38,607 nucleotides of DNA. Origin: a virus. The position numbers were made by a program, and so were the translations under genes. The stretch covers positions 1-38,607 of the IMG/VR virus record IMGVR_UViG_3300020439_001354. The stretch is one strand, 5' to 3'. Position 1 is the first letter of the stretch. Every line of letters starts with the position of its first letter. Shown one piece after another: positions 22,141 through 30,515 of this stretch. The notes under the pieces are model-generated. The model searched no databases. It was not told the origin of the DNA and saw only the letters and a list, made by a program, of their open reading frames with translations.

Positions 22141-22726
22141 ACCAATAAACAATCCACAGCAACAGGGCAACGCTTTTGAACGTCCTGTTGCTAGAATATT
22201 TGATCTGTATCTATCAGGACCGATAGAAACAGCAGAAAAATACCAAGACTGGAACCAAATACTAAGGTCATCAGGTGAAAATGATGTAATAGTATTGCAC
22301 ATCAATAGTAATGGTGGCAATATATTTTCATGTATTCAATTGATGCGTAGTATAAGAGAGTCTCAAGGAACAGTCGTAGCTTCAGTAGAAGGTATGTGTT
22401 TCTCAGCAGCAACTCTCTTATTTCTAGTTTCCGATGTATGTGAAGTAAGCGATCATTCGCATTTCATGTTTCATACATACAGTTCGGGAGCATGGGGAAA
22501 GGGGAACGAACAATTAGAATCAGTTATGGCTGATGATAAATGGGCACGGGCTCTTTTTAAAGACGTATATAAGGACTTTTTATCAGCAGAAGAACTAAAA
22601 GAAATGATGCAAGGCAGAGACTTTTGGTTATCAGCAGATGATGTTACAAAGCGTCTCGAGGCAAGGAATAAGAAAAACGCAAAAGCTAAACCTCGTAAAA
22701 GACTTTTGCAAAAACAAGGAAAGTAA
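22124..22726 (+). CDS. ClpP-like serine protease
   Basis: A ClpP/crotonase-fold protease of 200 residues. It has YLSGPIETA, the oxyanion block HINSNGGNIFS (about 59-69), the nucleophile region VEGMCFSAATLLFL (Ser94), and the catalytic His in FMFHTYSSGAWG (His117). The C-terminus is strongly basic (KKNAKAKPRKRLLQKQ), unlike host ClpP. No Clp ATPase is encoded beside it; it might borrow the host ClpX/ClpA or act alone, perhaps in head maturation or host protein turnover. Confidence 0.85.
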   Translation: MSESTKPINNPQQQGNAFERPVARIFDLYLSGPIETAEKYQDWNQILRSSGENDVIVLHINSNGGNIFSCIQLMRSIRESQGTVVASVEGMCFSAATLLFLVSDVCEVSDHSHFMFHTYSSGAWGKGNEQLESVMADDKWARALFKDVYKDFLSAEELKEMMQGRDFWLSADDVTKRLEARNKKNAKAKPRKRLLQKQGK

Positions 22727-24276
22727 TGAAAAATATATTATGGGTGTTTTTATTCACCACACTATCTACCACGGTAGCAGCTTCTAATCCAGATTATGAT
22801 GTAGAAGAAATAATTGTAGTAGGAGCATACATCGTTGAAGGACGAGCAGATGCAGAATATGATGATAATTTATTGGAATCTATTATGCCTACTAAGAGTT
22901 ATGTTGCAGGAGGACCTGGAGCATTTCAAGGTATCATGTTAAATGGTACAGACACGAAACACACGGCCGTTTATAAAAACGGAGTCCCTGTAAATGATCC
23001 TAGTTCTGGATGGTTTGATTTTGGAACAGAATTAATTTCAGGGCAAAATACAAAACTTATATCAGGACCTAATAGTGTACAATTTGGTAGTGGTTCTATG
23101 GCAGGAGTCGTACTTATTGATGACGATTTATCAATAAGAGAAACTATTATTAAAGGAGCTAATGATAAAGCATACTTCTTTACATCTCTTGAAGGACTTC
23201 AACTGATACATTATAAAGGAACAAACGGTTCTGCTAGGAGTGATAACACAGAAGAAGATTGGTATGAAAATACAACTTTAAAATTTGGTGGTGATGTAAA
23301 TGATTGGATTATTAGAGGTGAATTTACAGATTACACTTATGATTATGATAATTGTTGGACTGAAACACCTAATAATTGTGTACAAGACGGAGAGAAAACT
23401 TTCTTCTCAGCAAGAAACAATAAAGTTACTCTAGGTTATATGGGTAATGAAGCAACACATAACACAGGTTTTGAATTAGACACAGAGAGATTTTATCTTG
23501 ATGCAACAGTTTACGAAGCCTATGGTATGAAAGTAGGAATCACAGGACAGAAAGAAACATACAACGAATTAGATAGAGATATTGGTTCTGTATGGTTTAC
23601 TTGGACAGACGACAGAGGAGTTTCAGTAGGTTTGAGATACGAAGATGACGCAGAGATTATTAGAGTAGGATACGAAAATGATGATGTGAAAGTTTCTGTA
23701 GGTAATAGTTACAGACGTCCTAATCTATATGAGGAAAATGGTGACGATTGGGTAGCAGCTAATCCTAATTTATTACCTGAAGAAGGCATAGGTGCTGAGG
23801 TAACTTGGAATAAATTTTCAGTATTTTATAATGAATTTAGCGAAGGTATTGAATTTGATATGTCAGCATATCAATATGTGAACACAGGATCTTATGATGC
23901 TCATGGTGTTAAATATATGAACCAATGGCTAATGGATACAGGATCTATCTTTTTCTCTACTGTATATACGCAAACAGATAAAATTAGAGTACCTGATTGG
24001 ATGACTAAAATCTCATATTGGACAGCAGGAACTATAGGTGGCATGACTTGGACAGGAGAGATTGCATACATCTCAGAACTTAATAAAGGAAAGGACTTTG
24101 ATGGTAGAGAAATCGACGATGTAGACAACTTTGATATCCGTTGGAGTATAGAACCTGCCCCTAGACATACAGTAATGTTCGCGATAAACGATGTTTTCGA
24201 CAATAATTTTGAGGTTTTACCCGATTATCCAGCAGGAGGACGTGAATTTTCTCTTAGCTACCGCGTAAGTTATTGA
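22726..24276 (+). CDS. TonB-dependent outer-membrane receptor
   Basis: A 516-residue outer-membrane beta-barrel receptor. A Sec signal peptide (residues 1-19, hydrophobic VFLFTTL then TTVAA and cleavage before Ser20) is followed by a TonB box VEEIIVVGA (26-34). Next comes a plug domain with VYKNGVPVNDPS and KLISGPNSVQFGSGSMAGVV, the hallmark (R/S)GPxSxxYGSxxxGGV motif. A barrel of alternating aromatic strands ends in SLSYRVSY, with the terminal aromatic residue needed for barrel insertion. It is shorter than most receptors (about 600-900), perhaps a reduced barrel. Its start overlaps the ClpP-like stop by one base with ribosome-binding site AAGGAAAG, so it is integrated in a phage operon. The ligand is unknown; iron-siderophore, vitamin B12 or a receptor-swap role are candidates. 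Confidence 0.85.
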   Translation: MKNILWVFLFTTLSTTVAASNPDYDVEEIIVVGAYIVEGRADAEYDDNLLESIMPTKSYVAGGPGAFQGIMLNGTDTKHTAVYKNGVPVNDPSSGWFDFGTELISGQNTKLISGPNSVQFGSGSMAGVVLIDDDLSIRETIIKGANDKAYFFTSLEGLQLIHYKGTNGSARSDNTEEDWYENTTLKFGGDVNDWIIRGEFTDYTYDYDNCWTETPNNCVQDGEKTFFSARNNKVTLGYMGNEATHNTGFELDTERFYLDATVYEAYGMKVGITGQKETYNELDRDIGSVWFTWTDDRGVSVGLRYEDDAEIIRVGYENDDVKVSVGNSYRRPNLYEENGDDWVAANPNLLPEEGIGAEVTWNKFSVFYNEFSEGIEFDMSAYQYVNTGSYDAHGVKYMNQWLMDTGSIFFSTVYTQTDKIRVPDWMTKISYWTAGTIGGMTWTGEIAYISELNKGKDFDGREIDDVDNFDIRWSIEPAPRHTVMFAINDVFDNNFEVLPDYPAGGREFSLSYRVSY

Positions 24277-24317
24277 AATAAATAAAGAAAAGATTTCAAA
24301 AGATTAGCATAAAGTGC

Positions 24318-24346
24318 TTGACTTTAGCTTCTATAGGTGCTATCAT
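24318..24346 (+). promoter_or_regulatory. Early promoter for the VWA/CobT-like gene
   Basis: TTGACT (24318-24323), 17-base spacer, TATCAT (24341-24346). The spacer and downstream bases are repeated almost exactly at 26735, upstream of the CobS-like gene. Confidence 0.8.
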
Positions 24347-24365
24347 ATACACATAAACTAAAAAA
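24335..24365 (+). repeat. 31-base direct repeat, copy 1 (promoter core and leader)
   Basis: 31 identical bases with 26752-26782, spanning the -10 region and the first transcribed bases. Including the -35, 45 of 48 bases match. The copies sit before the two partner genes. Confidence 0.9.
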
Positions 24366-24381
24366 GTGAGGAATTTTAGTA

Positions 24382-26706
24382 GTGAATGAGATACAACAAA
24401 AATCAACATTAGCAAAGTTACTGGCAACAGAAGATATTTCTGTTGTACACGATGCTAAAATGCCTACTGCAGCATTTGATGTAAAAGAACGTACATTATA
24501 TTTGCCAGTATTTAAGAAAATGTCTAATGAACTATATGATTTGTTTATTGGACACGAAGTAGGACATGCACATTTTACTCCTGAAGAAGGATGGCATGAC
24601 GCAGTATGTGATACACCTGAACTTAAGCACTTCTACAACATTATAGAAGACGCACGTATTGAACGTAAGGTTAAGGCAAAGTATCCTGGTTTAGCTTCCT
24701 CATTTTACAAAGGTTACAAAGAATTATTCGACAAAGACTTTTTTGGTATTAGAGGTCGTGACGTAAATAGTTTCCCATTCGCAGACAGAATTAACTTACA
24801 CTTCAAATTAGGCCACATGGCAGGTGTAGAGTTCTCAGAAACAGAACAAGTTTTCATAGATCGTATTGCAAAAGCAGAAACTTGGGATGATGTTAAACAA
24901 CTTTCACAAGAACTAGCAGTTACTTCCAAGAAAGAAGCTGAGGAACGTGCTGACGAAGGCAACGATTTACAAGAGATGCTAGATGATCTTCAGAAACAAC
25001 TAGCACAATCTCAAGAATCACAAACAGAAAATCCTGAGGACAATGAGTTGGATTCTTGGGAGCAACGTTACCAAATGGAAAAAGAAGATCGTGAAGAACA
25101 CGAAGACGAAGACGGTAACGTCCCAGAAGATTACGAATTTGATCGTTACAGCGATGAAGTTACTGAAGAAGTTGAAAAGCGTGTTGAAAAGGCAAAAGCA
25201 CAGCGTCAGCAACACGAAGAAGAACAAAAAGATATCGACGACTTACAGGAACAAATTGAGAAAGTCAAAGAAGATTTAGAATTTCACAATCAAGACGGTC
25301 AACATTCTCAAACAGACGCAGCGTTTAGAAAAAACGAAACTCAACTTGTTGATATGGATGCAGCAGAAAGACTATATGTAGACTTAGACGGTCCTACTGG
25401 TCCAGAAGATGTCATTGTCCAAATGGACGATCTATATAATTGGGAAAACTGCGTAACTCGTGAACAATATTACGAACCATACAAGACTACCCCTGAAGAA
25501 CTTAAAAAGTGGGGCTTAGAGATGGGTCGTAAGTATGAGGCAATGAACAGGCCAATCATTAATCAAATGGCTCAACAGTTTGAACTTAGAAAAGCAGCAA
25601 CAGGTTTCAAGAAAGCACGTATTTCTAAAACAGGTAAGTTGAATGAGGACAAATTGTGGGCATACAAACTGACAGAGGACTTGTTCCAACAGACACAGGT
25701 TGTTCCTAACGGTAAGAATCACGGTATAATTATGTACGTTGACTTATCAGGTAGCATGCACTATCATATGAAAGGTACATTAGAACAAGCAATCAACGTT
25801 GGTATGTTCTGTAGAAAAGTTGGTATCCCTTTTGATGTGTATGGTTTTAGCGACAACGGTAAAAGAGAACAATCCCTAGAAGGTAAATTTAAAACTCATG
25901 ACTTTAAAGTAGGACAATTTGTAGATTATGGCAATGTCAAACTTGTCCATATGCTAAGTTCTAAGTCTAAGAAATCACAATGGGATAACGCACTTGCATA
26001 CTTAATGTGCATGATCAAAGGTTACGAGCGTAGTTCATATGATGAATACATCTACATTATGAACGAATACTTTAGACTTTCAGGTACACCACTTAACCAT
26101 TGTTTAGCATACGCTCCTAAAATAGCAGCGCAATTTAAAAAGCAATACAATGTTGAGATACTTTCAACAATATTCTTAACAGATGGTGGTGCAACTGACC
26201 AACTTTCTTTCTTTAAAGAAAGAAAAGACGATTATGTTGAGCGAGAGCGTACATACGGCAAGCAATTGGTTGCACGTATAGGTGCTAGCACAGTAGAAGG
26301 TCCTAGGTTAAAAGGTAGTTATTACAGTAACGAAGCAGAAACTAGATTCCTTGTAGATTACTACAAAAAGGTAACAGGTTCCAGAACATTTAACTTCCAT
26401 ATTGTAGGAGTTAAGCGTAGAGAATTCGAGAATGAGTATCACAGACGTTCAGATAACTATTCTTATGTCCACTTTGAACAATGGTACAAAAATGTACTTA
26501 AAAACAAGTTCGGTCTATTGACAGAGGACTCAGGATGGGATGCAACTATGCTCATCAAAGGACAAAGAGATCTACAGATTGAGGACAAAGAATTAGAAGT
26601 TAAATCCAATAAAAGAGGTGATTTACTTCGAGGATTTAAGAAGTTTAATGGTGATAAGAAAACATCTAGGACTTTTGTTAACCAAATCATAGAGTTAGTA
26701 GCGTAA
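24382..26706 (+). CDS. VWA-domain CobT-like protein with HExxH motif
   Basis: A 774-residue protein. The N-terminus has a metalloprotease-like HEVGHAHF (58-65), then IIEDARIERKVK, typical of CobT-type proteins. The middle (about 180-320) is a highly charged acidic coiled coil. The C-terminal part has a von Willebrand A domain with the MIDAS motif MYVDLSGSM (about residues 450-458) and TIFLTDGGATD. This is the layout of CobT-like partners of MoxR ATPases. In cyanophages it is often annotated as a peptidase or cobaltochelatase subunit; no CobN is here, so cobalt chelation is doubtful. Start is GTG at 24382; GAGG lies about 10 bases upstream. Partner ATPase at 26809. Confidence 0.8.
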   Translation: MNEIQQKSTLAKLLATEDISVVHDAKMPTAAFDVKERTLYLPVFKKMSNELYDLFIGHEVGHAHFTPEEGWHDAVCDTPELKHFYNIIEDARIERKVKAKYPGLASSFYKGYKELFDKDFFGIRGRDVNSFPFADRINLHFKLGHMAGVEFSETEQVFIDRIAKAETWDDVKQLSQELAVTSKKEAEERADEGNDLQEMLDDLQKQLAQSQESQTENPEDNELDSWEQRYQMEKEDREEHEDEDGNVPEDYEFDRYSDEVTEEVEKRVEKAKAQRQQHEEEQKDIDDLQEQIEKVKEDLEFHNQDGQHSQTDAAFRKNETQLVDMDAAERLYVDLDGPTGPEDVIVQMDDLYNWENCVTREQYYEPYKTTPEELKKWGLEMGRKYEAMNRPIINQMAQQFELRKAATGFKKARISKTGKLNEDKLWAYKLTEDLFQQTQVVPNGKNHGIIMYVDLSGSMHYHMKGTLEQAINVGMFCRKVGIPFDVYGFSDNGKREQSLEGKFKTHDFKVGQFVDYGNVKLVHMLSSKSKKSQWDNALAYLMCMIKGYERSSYDEYIYIMNEYFRLSGTPLNHCLAYAPKIAAQFKKQYNVEILSTIFLTDGGATDQLSFFKERKDDYVERERTYGKQLVARIGASTVEGPRLKGSYYSNEAETRFLVDYYKKVTGSRTFNFHIVGVKRREFENEYHRRSDNYSYVHFEQWYKNVLKNKFGLLTEDSGWDATMLIKGQRDLQIEDKELEVKSNKRGDLLRGFKKFNGDKKTSRTFVNQIIELVA

Positions 26707-26734
26707 ATGATTGCAAAAGAATGCAAAAAAAAGG

Positions 26735-26763
26735 TTGACTTTAGGTTCCAAAGGTGCTATCAT
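26735..26763 (+). promoter_or_regulatory. Early promoter for the CobS-like gene
   Basis: TTGACT (26735-26740), 17-base spacer, TATCAT (26758-26763), nearly identical to the promoter at 24318. Confidence 0.8.
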
Positions 26764-26782
26764 ATACACATAAACTAAAAAA
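26752..26782 (+). repeat. 31-base direct repeat, copy 2 (promoter core and leader)
   Basis: Identical to 24335-24365; see that entry. The copy lies 45 bases after the VWA gene stop and gives the ATPase gene its own transcription start. Confidence 0.9.
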
Positions 26783-26808
26783 TTAACTATATTTTGTGAG
26801 GAAATATT

Positions 26809-28005
26809 ATGAAAGCAATTGATAGAGAAAACTTAGTAGCAGCACTTAAAGACTGTGATAACGGTACAGGTGTTTTTACTAGGAAACAAATAATTGAAAC
26901 TGCCCAATCTATTGGTGTTGGTTTCCCAGCCTGGTTAGTAAACAAGCCAGACTATAAAGTAGACAGAGGTGTCTATAACTTGACTGCAATGTTCGGAGGA
27001 ACAGCACAGGCAATTGAACTTCCAAAGGCAGCCCCTAAGGCTCCAATTATGGAGGTACAATCCCAGGCTCCAGCCCCCGAGGTATTGACTCAGGCTATCC
27101 TGAATGTAACCGTTGATAACTTAGTCCCATTCAAAGATGAGACTTATGTTCCATATGGTTTCTTCAAGGACTTGAAAAAAGTTCTAACAAGTTCTATGTT
27201 TTACCCAATATTCATTAGCGGTTTATCTGGTAATGGTAAAACTACAATGGTAGAACAAGTATGTGCGAACCTGAAACGTGAGGCGGTTCGTGTAAATATT
27301 AGTATTGAAACTGATGAAGATGATTTGATCGGTGGCAATACTCTAGTTGACGGTAACGTCGTGTATAGAGAAGGGCCCGTCCTCACAGCGATGAAACGCG
27401 GGGCTGTTCTTATCCTTGATGAAGTAGACAGAGGTTCCAATAAGCTGATGTGCTTACAAGCTATTCTAGAAGGTAAGCCCTACTTCAACAAGAAGACTGG
27501 CGAAACCGTAACTCCTGCTCCCGGCTTTAACATTGTTGCAACAGCCAACACAAAAGGTCGAGGTTCTGATGATGGCAAATTTATTAGCGCCAACATACTC
27601 GACGAGGCATTCCTAGAAAGGTTTGCAATCACCGTGGAGCAGGAGTACCCTACTTTAGCAACCGAGAAGAAGATTGTTCTAAACAAAATGAACAAGGCAA
27701 ATTGTGTAGACGAAGATTTCGCACTGCACTTGGTTACTTGGTCAGATGTAATTCGTAAAACATATTACGAAGGTGCAATTGATGAACTGATCTCAACTCG
27801 TAGGTTAGAGCACATTGTAAACGCATACGCAATGTTTACAGATAAAACTAAGGCAATTGAACTATGTGTCAACAGGTTCGATGAAGATACTAAGGCAGCA
27901 TTTATAGACTTGTATGCCAAAGTTGATCCTAGTGTACAGATTAATGAAGGTGACGATGAGATCCTTGATAACGAAAAAGCGGAGGAAGAACTTGGCGAAG
28001 AATAA
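26809..28005 (+). CDS. MoxR/CobS-like AAA+ ATPase
   Basis: AAA+ ATPase of 398 residues. After an N-terminal DNA-binding-like domain (1-65, VFTRKQIIETAQSIGVGFPAWL) and a Pro/Ala linker come Walker A GLSGNGKT (138-145), ETDEDDLIGGNTLVDG and YREGPVLTAMKRGAVLILDEVDR (Walker B), sensor-1 IVATANTKG and the arginine finger segment EAFLERFAI. This is the CobS/MoxR type, which remodels targets together with a VWA protein, here the gene at 24382. In cyanophages it is called CobS. Ribosome-binding site GAGG, 7 bases before ATG. The tail is acidic. Confidence 0.87.
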   Translation: MKAIDRENLVAALKDCDNGTGVFTRKQIIETAQSIGVGFPAWLVNKPDYKVDRGVYNLTAMFGGTAQAIELPKAAPKAPIMEVQSQAPAPEVLTQAILNVTVDNLVPFKDETYVPYGFFKDLKKVLTSSMFYPIFISGLSGNGKTTMVEQVCANLKREAVRVNISIETDEDDLIGGNTLVDGNVVYREGPVLTAMKRGAVLILDEVDRGSNKLMCLQAILEGKPYFNKKTGETVTPAPGFNIVATANTKGRGSDDGKFISANILDEAFLERFAITVEQEYPTLATEKKIVLNKMNKANCVDEDFALHLVTWSDVIRKTYYEGAIDELISTRRLEHIVNAYAMFTDKTKAIELCVNRFDEDTKAAFIDLYAKVDPSVQINEGDDEILDNEKAEEELGEE

Positions 28006-28300
28006 AATAGACTACAAGTTTAACGAAGGAGCTCTTATTCAAGAGCTCCAGGCGTATATCGACGAAACATATGGTGGTCATTACAGTAGAAATAAATTCC
28101 AATCAACGGAATTTATCAGTGATTGTGGACACGGTATTGGTTTCGCAATAGGAAACATTTTAAAATATGCACAAAGGTATGGCAAAAAAGGTGTTGCCGA
28201 GGACCATAGAAAGGATCTACAAAAGGTTCTACACTATGCAATTATTGCACTAAATGAGCATGATAAAAGTACCGTAAAACACTATTTGGATGAAGACTAA
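27992..28300 (+). CDS. DUF3310-like (SaV-like) small protein
   Basis: About 102 residues. I place the start at TTG 27992, which follows GGAGG by 6 bases. The reading frame is open further upstream, but that part lies within the ATPase gene. The body has ETYGGHYSRNKFQSTEFISD, GFAIGNILKYAQRYGKKG and DLQKVLHYAIIAL, matching the HYxxxxxQxxEFI, GNAxKYxxRxGKK and DLxKAxxYL pattern of the DUF3310 family common in phages, sometimes called nucleotide-kinase-like. Function is unproven. Its stop overlaps the next start by one base. Confidence 0.78.
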   Translation: MAKNKIDYKFNEGALIQELQAYIDETYGGHYSRNKFQSTEFISDCGHGIGFAIGNILKYAQRYGKKGVAEDHRKDLQKVLHYAIIALNEHDKSTVKHYLDED

Positions 28301-29169
28301 TGGACTTTGTAGAAGCCGATTATGTTGAATGTAATGTGGTTAACTACAAATCATGCCATGGTATGGACTCCAACTATCGCAATTTTGATCTAGTATATCG
28401 CCCAGGTATTAATACAATACGTCTGGGCATCTACATGGATGATAGAATGGAAAGGCGTAGAGTGTTTGGTTATGTAAAACAACTGAACGAAATATTTAAA
28501 ATCAACGGTATTGATATTCATATTGAGACTGCTTTTGTAGAGCCTGTTGATATTAAAAACACCTATGATAGTTTAGGAAATATTGAACTAGCATATGATT
28601 TAAAAGATTGGGATCAGTATTCTCCCTTCTATGAGAAAGCTTGGTTAGTAGACAAGTATGAAGTAGATATGATTCACGTCATGTTAGACAGTGAACAAGA
28701 TTGGGAAGTATGTGGTGCCGGTTGGGTATGGAAAGGTGAAGGTATGACTGCAGGATTGACTGCCTGTTATACTAAGAATGATATTGCCACAGTAGATCCT
28801 GAACAAGATACATCTACTGAATATATTTTTGCACATGAAATTGGACACCAACTAGGGTTAGCACATGCAAGAGATGACTCTGGTGAGAAACCAACCTTTA
28901 GTGTAGGACATGGCTTCATGGCATCTGATGGTACAGGAACAATTATGTCTTATGCTAAAAATAGAGTGCCTTATTATTCTAATTGCTGGACAGAGATCAA
29001 TGGTATTAAATATGGTAATTCAGAACACAGAGCAGACATGGCAATCAACGCATCTGCTCCTTCGATATCATTAACGTATGAAAACTATGGTCCCTATAAT
29101 TATCCTGTTATTGATCCTGAGATAGGAGCTAATAACGACAGGTTTATTAACACCGTATTTAGAAATTAA
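28300..29169 (+). CDS. Metzincin-type zinc metalloprotease
   Basis: A 289-residue protein with the full metzincin zinc-binding consensus HEIGHQLGLAH (179-189; HExxHxxGxxH) and a Met-turn motif TIMSYA (about 214-219). The N-terminal 100 residues carry a strand-rich domain (FDLVYRPGINTIRLGIYMDDR) and DMIHVMLDSEQDWEVCGAGWVW, resembling reprolysin-like folds. No signal peptide, so it is either made in the cytoplasm and released on lysis, or carried in the virion. There are six cysteines. It overlaps the DUF3310-like gene by one base and is followed by a late-promoter-driven gene. Confidence 0.85.
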   Translation: MDFVEADYVECNVVNYKSCHGMDSNYRNFDLVYRPGINTIRLGIYMDDRMERRRVFGYVKQLNEIFKINGIDIHIETAFVEPVDIKNTYDSLGNIELAYDLKDWDQYSPFYEKAWLVDKYEVDMIHVMLDSEQDWEVCGAGWVWKGEGMTAGLTACYTKNDIATVDPEQDTSTEYIFAHEIGHQLGLAHARDDSGEKPTFSVGHGFMASDGTGTIMSYAKNRVPYYSNCWTEINGIKYGNSEHRADMAINASAPSISLTYENYGPYNYPVIDPEIGANNDRFINTVFRN

Positions 29170-29182
29170 AAGACAAAATTAT

Positions 29183-29190
29183 TATAAATA
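29183..29190 (+). promoter_or_regulatory. Late promoter before the 29.2 kb gene
   Basis: Exact TATAAATA, 33 bases before the ATG at 29223, with TAGGAG as ribosome-binding site. Confidence 0.78.
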
Positions 29191-29222
29191 AGAGTATAGA
29201 AAAGTTAATTTAGGAGAATTTA

Positions 29223-29597
29223 ATGGCATATTCTAAAACTAGCACATTCGTCAGACCTAATACGAGCACCGCTTGGACATCAGTTAAGGACCATGGCGAA
29301 GGTAGTGACTATTGGGAATGGAGAAGACAATACCAAGCAGACAATGGTATAAGTGTTTCTTTTGATTTATCATCGGACGAACTAACATTAACTGTCACAG
29401 AAACTTGCGCAGATGAGGCAACTTATGATGCGTTCAAAGCAGCAGATGTAGCAGATGGTAGATACAACGCATTAAGAGCTGACTTATCAGCAGCAATGGC
29501 ATCGGCAGGTATTACATTGTCGATATCAGAAAACAACGACGGTACGGTACAAACTTTAATGGAAGCTGCTTCAGTATCACCTGAACTTACTACATAA
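29223..29597 (+). CDS. Late-expressed protein of unknown function
   Basis: A 124-residue protein, MAYSKTSTFVRPNTSTAW at its start. The N-terminal half is strand-rich (SVSFDLSSDELTLTVTETC), the C-terminal half Ala-rich and helical (ALRADLSAAMASAG). One cysteine, no catalytic motif. A late promoter and its isolation as a single gene before the replication module suggest a virion component, but no family is recognised. Confidence 0.65.
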   Translation: MAYSKTSTFVRPNTSTAWTSVKDHGEGSDYWEWRRQYQADNGISVSFDLSSDELTLTVTETCADEATYDAFKAADVADGRYNALRADLSAAMASAGITLSISENNDGTVQTLMEAASVSPELTT

Positions 29598-29614
29598 AAC
29601 GGTACTCTTACCAC

Positions 29615-29643
29615 TTGATTTTTAGTATGAAAGATCCTATAAT
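29615..29643 (+). promoter_or_regulatory. Early promoter for gp45
   Basis: TTGATT (29615-29620), 17-base spacer, TATAAT (29638-29643), with the same GATCC-TATAAT junction as the gp43 promoter at 36292. The ATG follows at 29674 with GGAG upstream. Confidence 0.83.
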
Positions 29644-29673
29644 AGTAGGATAATATTTGGAGAAAATTATATT

Positions 29674-30327
29674 ATGAAACTATCTAAAAACACAATTGAA
29701 GTTCTCAAGAACTTCGCTACTATCAACACCAACATTCTAGTTCGTGAAGGTAGTACACTTTCTACAATTAGCACAGGTAAAAATATATTTGCACGTGCAG
29801 ATATTGAGGAAAGTTTTCCACAAGAATTTGCAGTCTATGATTTGAATAGCCTGCTATCTTTATTAACCGTAATAGAAGATCCTGATGTAGTATTCGAGGA
29901 AGAAAGACTCCTCGTATCTAAAGGCGCTTCTAGATTCGAATATTACTTTGCAGATCCTAACATCATTGTTAGCGCTCCTGATAAAACAATTGAAGTAGAC
30001 AACTTCTTTGAGTTTGAACTTAACAAGGATAACGTTGAAATGATTCTTAAGGCTGCAGGTATTACAGGCGCACCTATGTTATCTATTAAAGGTGATGGTG
30101 AAAATATTAGAGTAGAAGTAGGCGATCCGAATACACCTAAGTCTAACGCATACAGAACAGATGTTGTAACATCAGACGTTACATTTGATGCGAGACTTGC
30201 TATTGAAAACTTCAAGGTTATTCCTGACACTTACAAAGTTATTATCTCTAAAAAGAAATTTATGTATCTTGAAAGTAAGACTGGCCGTAAGTATTGGTTA
30301 GCACTTGAAAGATCCTCAGATATATAG
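29674..30327 (+). CDS. 45: Sliding clamp gp45
   Basis: DNA polymerase processivity clamp, also the mobile enhancer for late transcription with gp55. MKLSKNTIEVLKNFATINTNILV matches the gp45 opening, followed by the PCNA-like two-domain pattern (FPQEFAVYDLNSLLSLL and KFMYLESKTGRKYWLALE). Length 217 residues, T4 228. It precedes the clamp-loader genes, as in T4, with two extra genes inserted between. Confidence 0.95.
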   Translation: MKLSKNTIEVLKNFATINTNILVREGSTLSTISTGKNIFARADIEESFPQEFAVYDLNSLLSLLTVIEDPDVVFEEERLLVSKGASRFEYYFADPNIIVSAPDKTIEVDNFFEFELNKDNVEMILKAAGITGAPMLSIKGDGENIRVEVGDPNTPKSNAYRTDVVTSDVTFDARLAIENFKVIPDTYKVIISKKKFMYLESKTGRKYWLALERSSDI

Positions 30328-30335
30328 GAGTAACT

Positions 30336-30515
30336 ATGGACGAGAGTAAATTAGAAGTAACAATCCGAGAAGCGACTAACGGCTGGATTGTTGAAATTAA
30401 TCTGGATGGCGAGACAGTAGAATACATTTTTACTAGACCCAACCCAGCAATTAATTTAGTTAGAAAAGTAATGAAGGGAGAATTAGATCCTTTCAATTCA
30501 GGGGAGGATGAATAA
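30336..30515 (+). CDS. Small conserved protein between gp45 and gp44
   Basis: A 59-residue acidic protein (MDESKLEVTIREATNGWIVE at the start). The TNGWIVEINLDGETVEYIF region forms a beta-hairpin-like core, followed by a short helix. Ribosome-binding site TAGGAG. The stop shares a base with the peroxiredoxin start. A small protein with an NGW core in this slot is typical of marine T4-like phages; function unknown. Confidence 0.7.
   Translation: MDESKLEVTIREATNGWIVEINLDGETVEYIFTRPNPAINLVRKVMKGELDPFNSGEDE

Noticed and set aside
24382-28005. Cobalamin synthesis by CobS/CobT
   Set aside because: Only ATPase and VWA partners are present; CobN and other B12 genes are missing, so I name them by domain.
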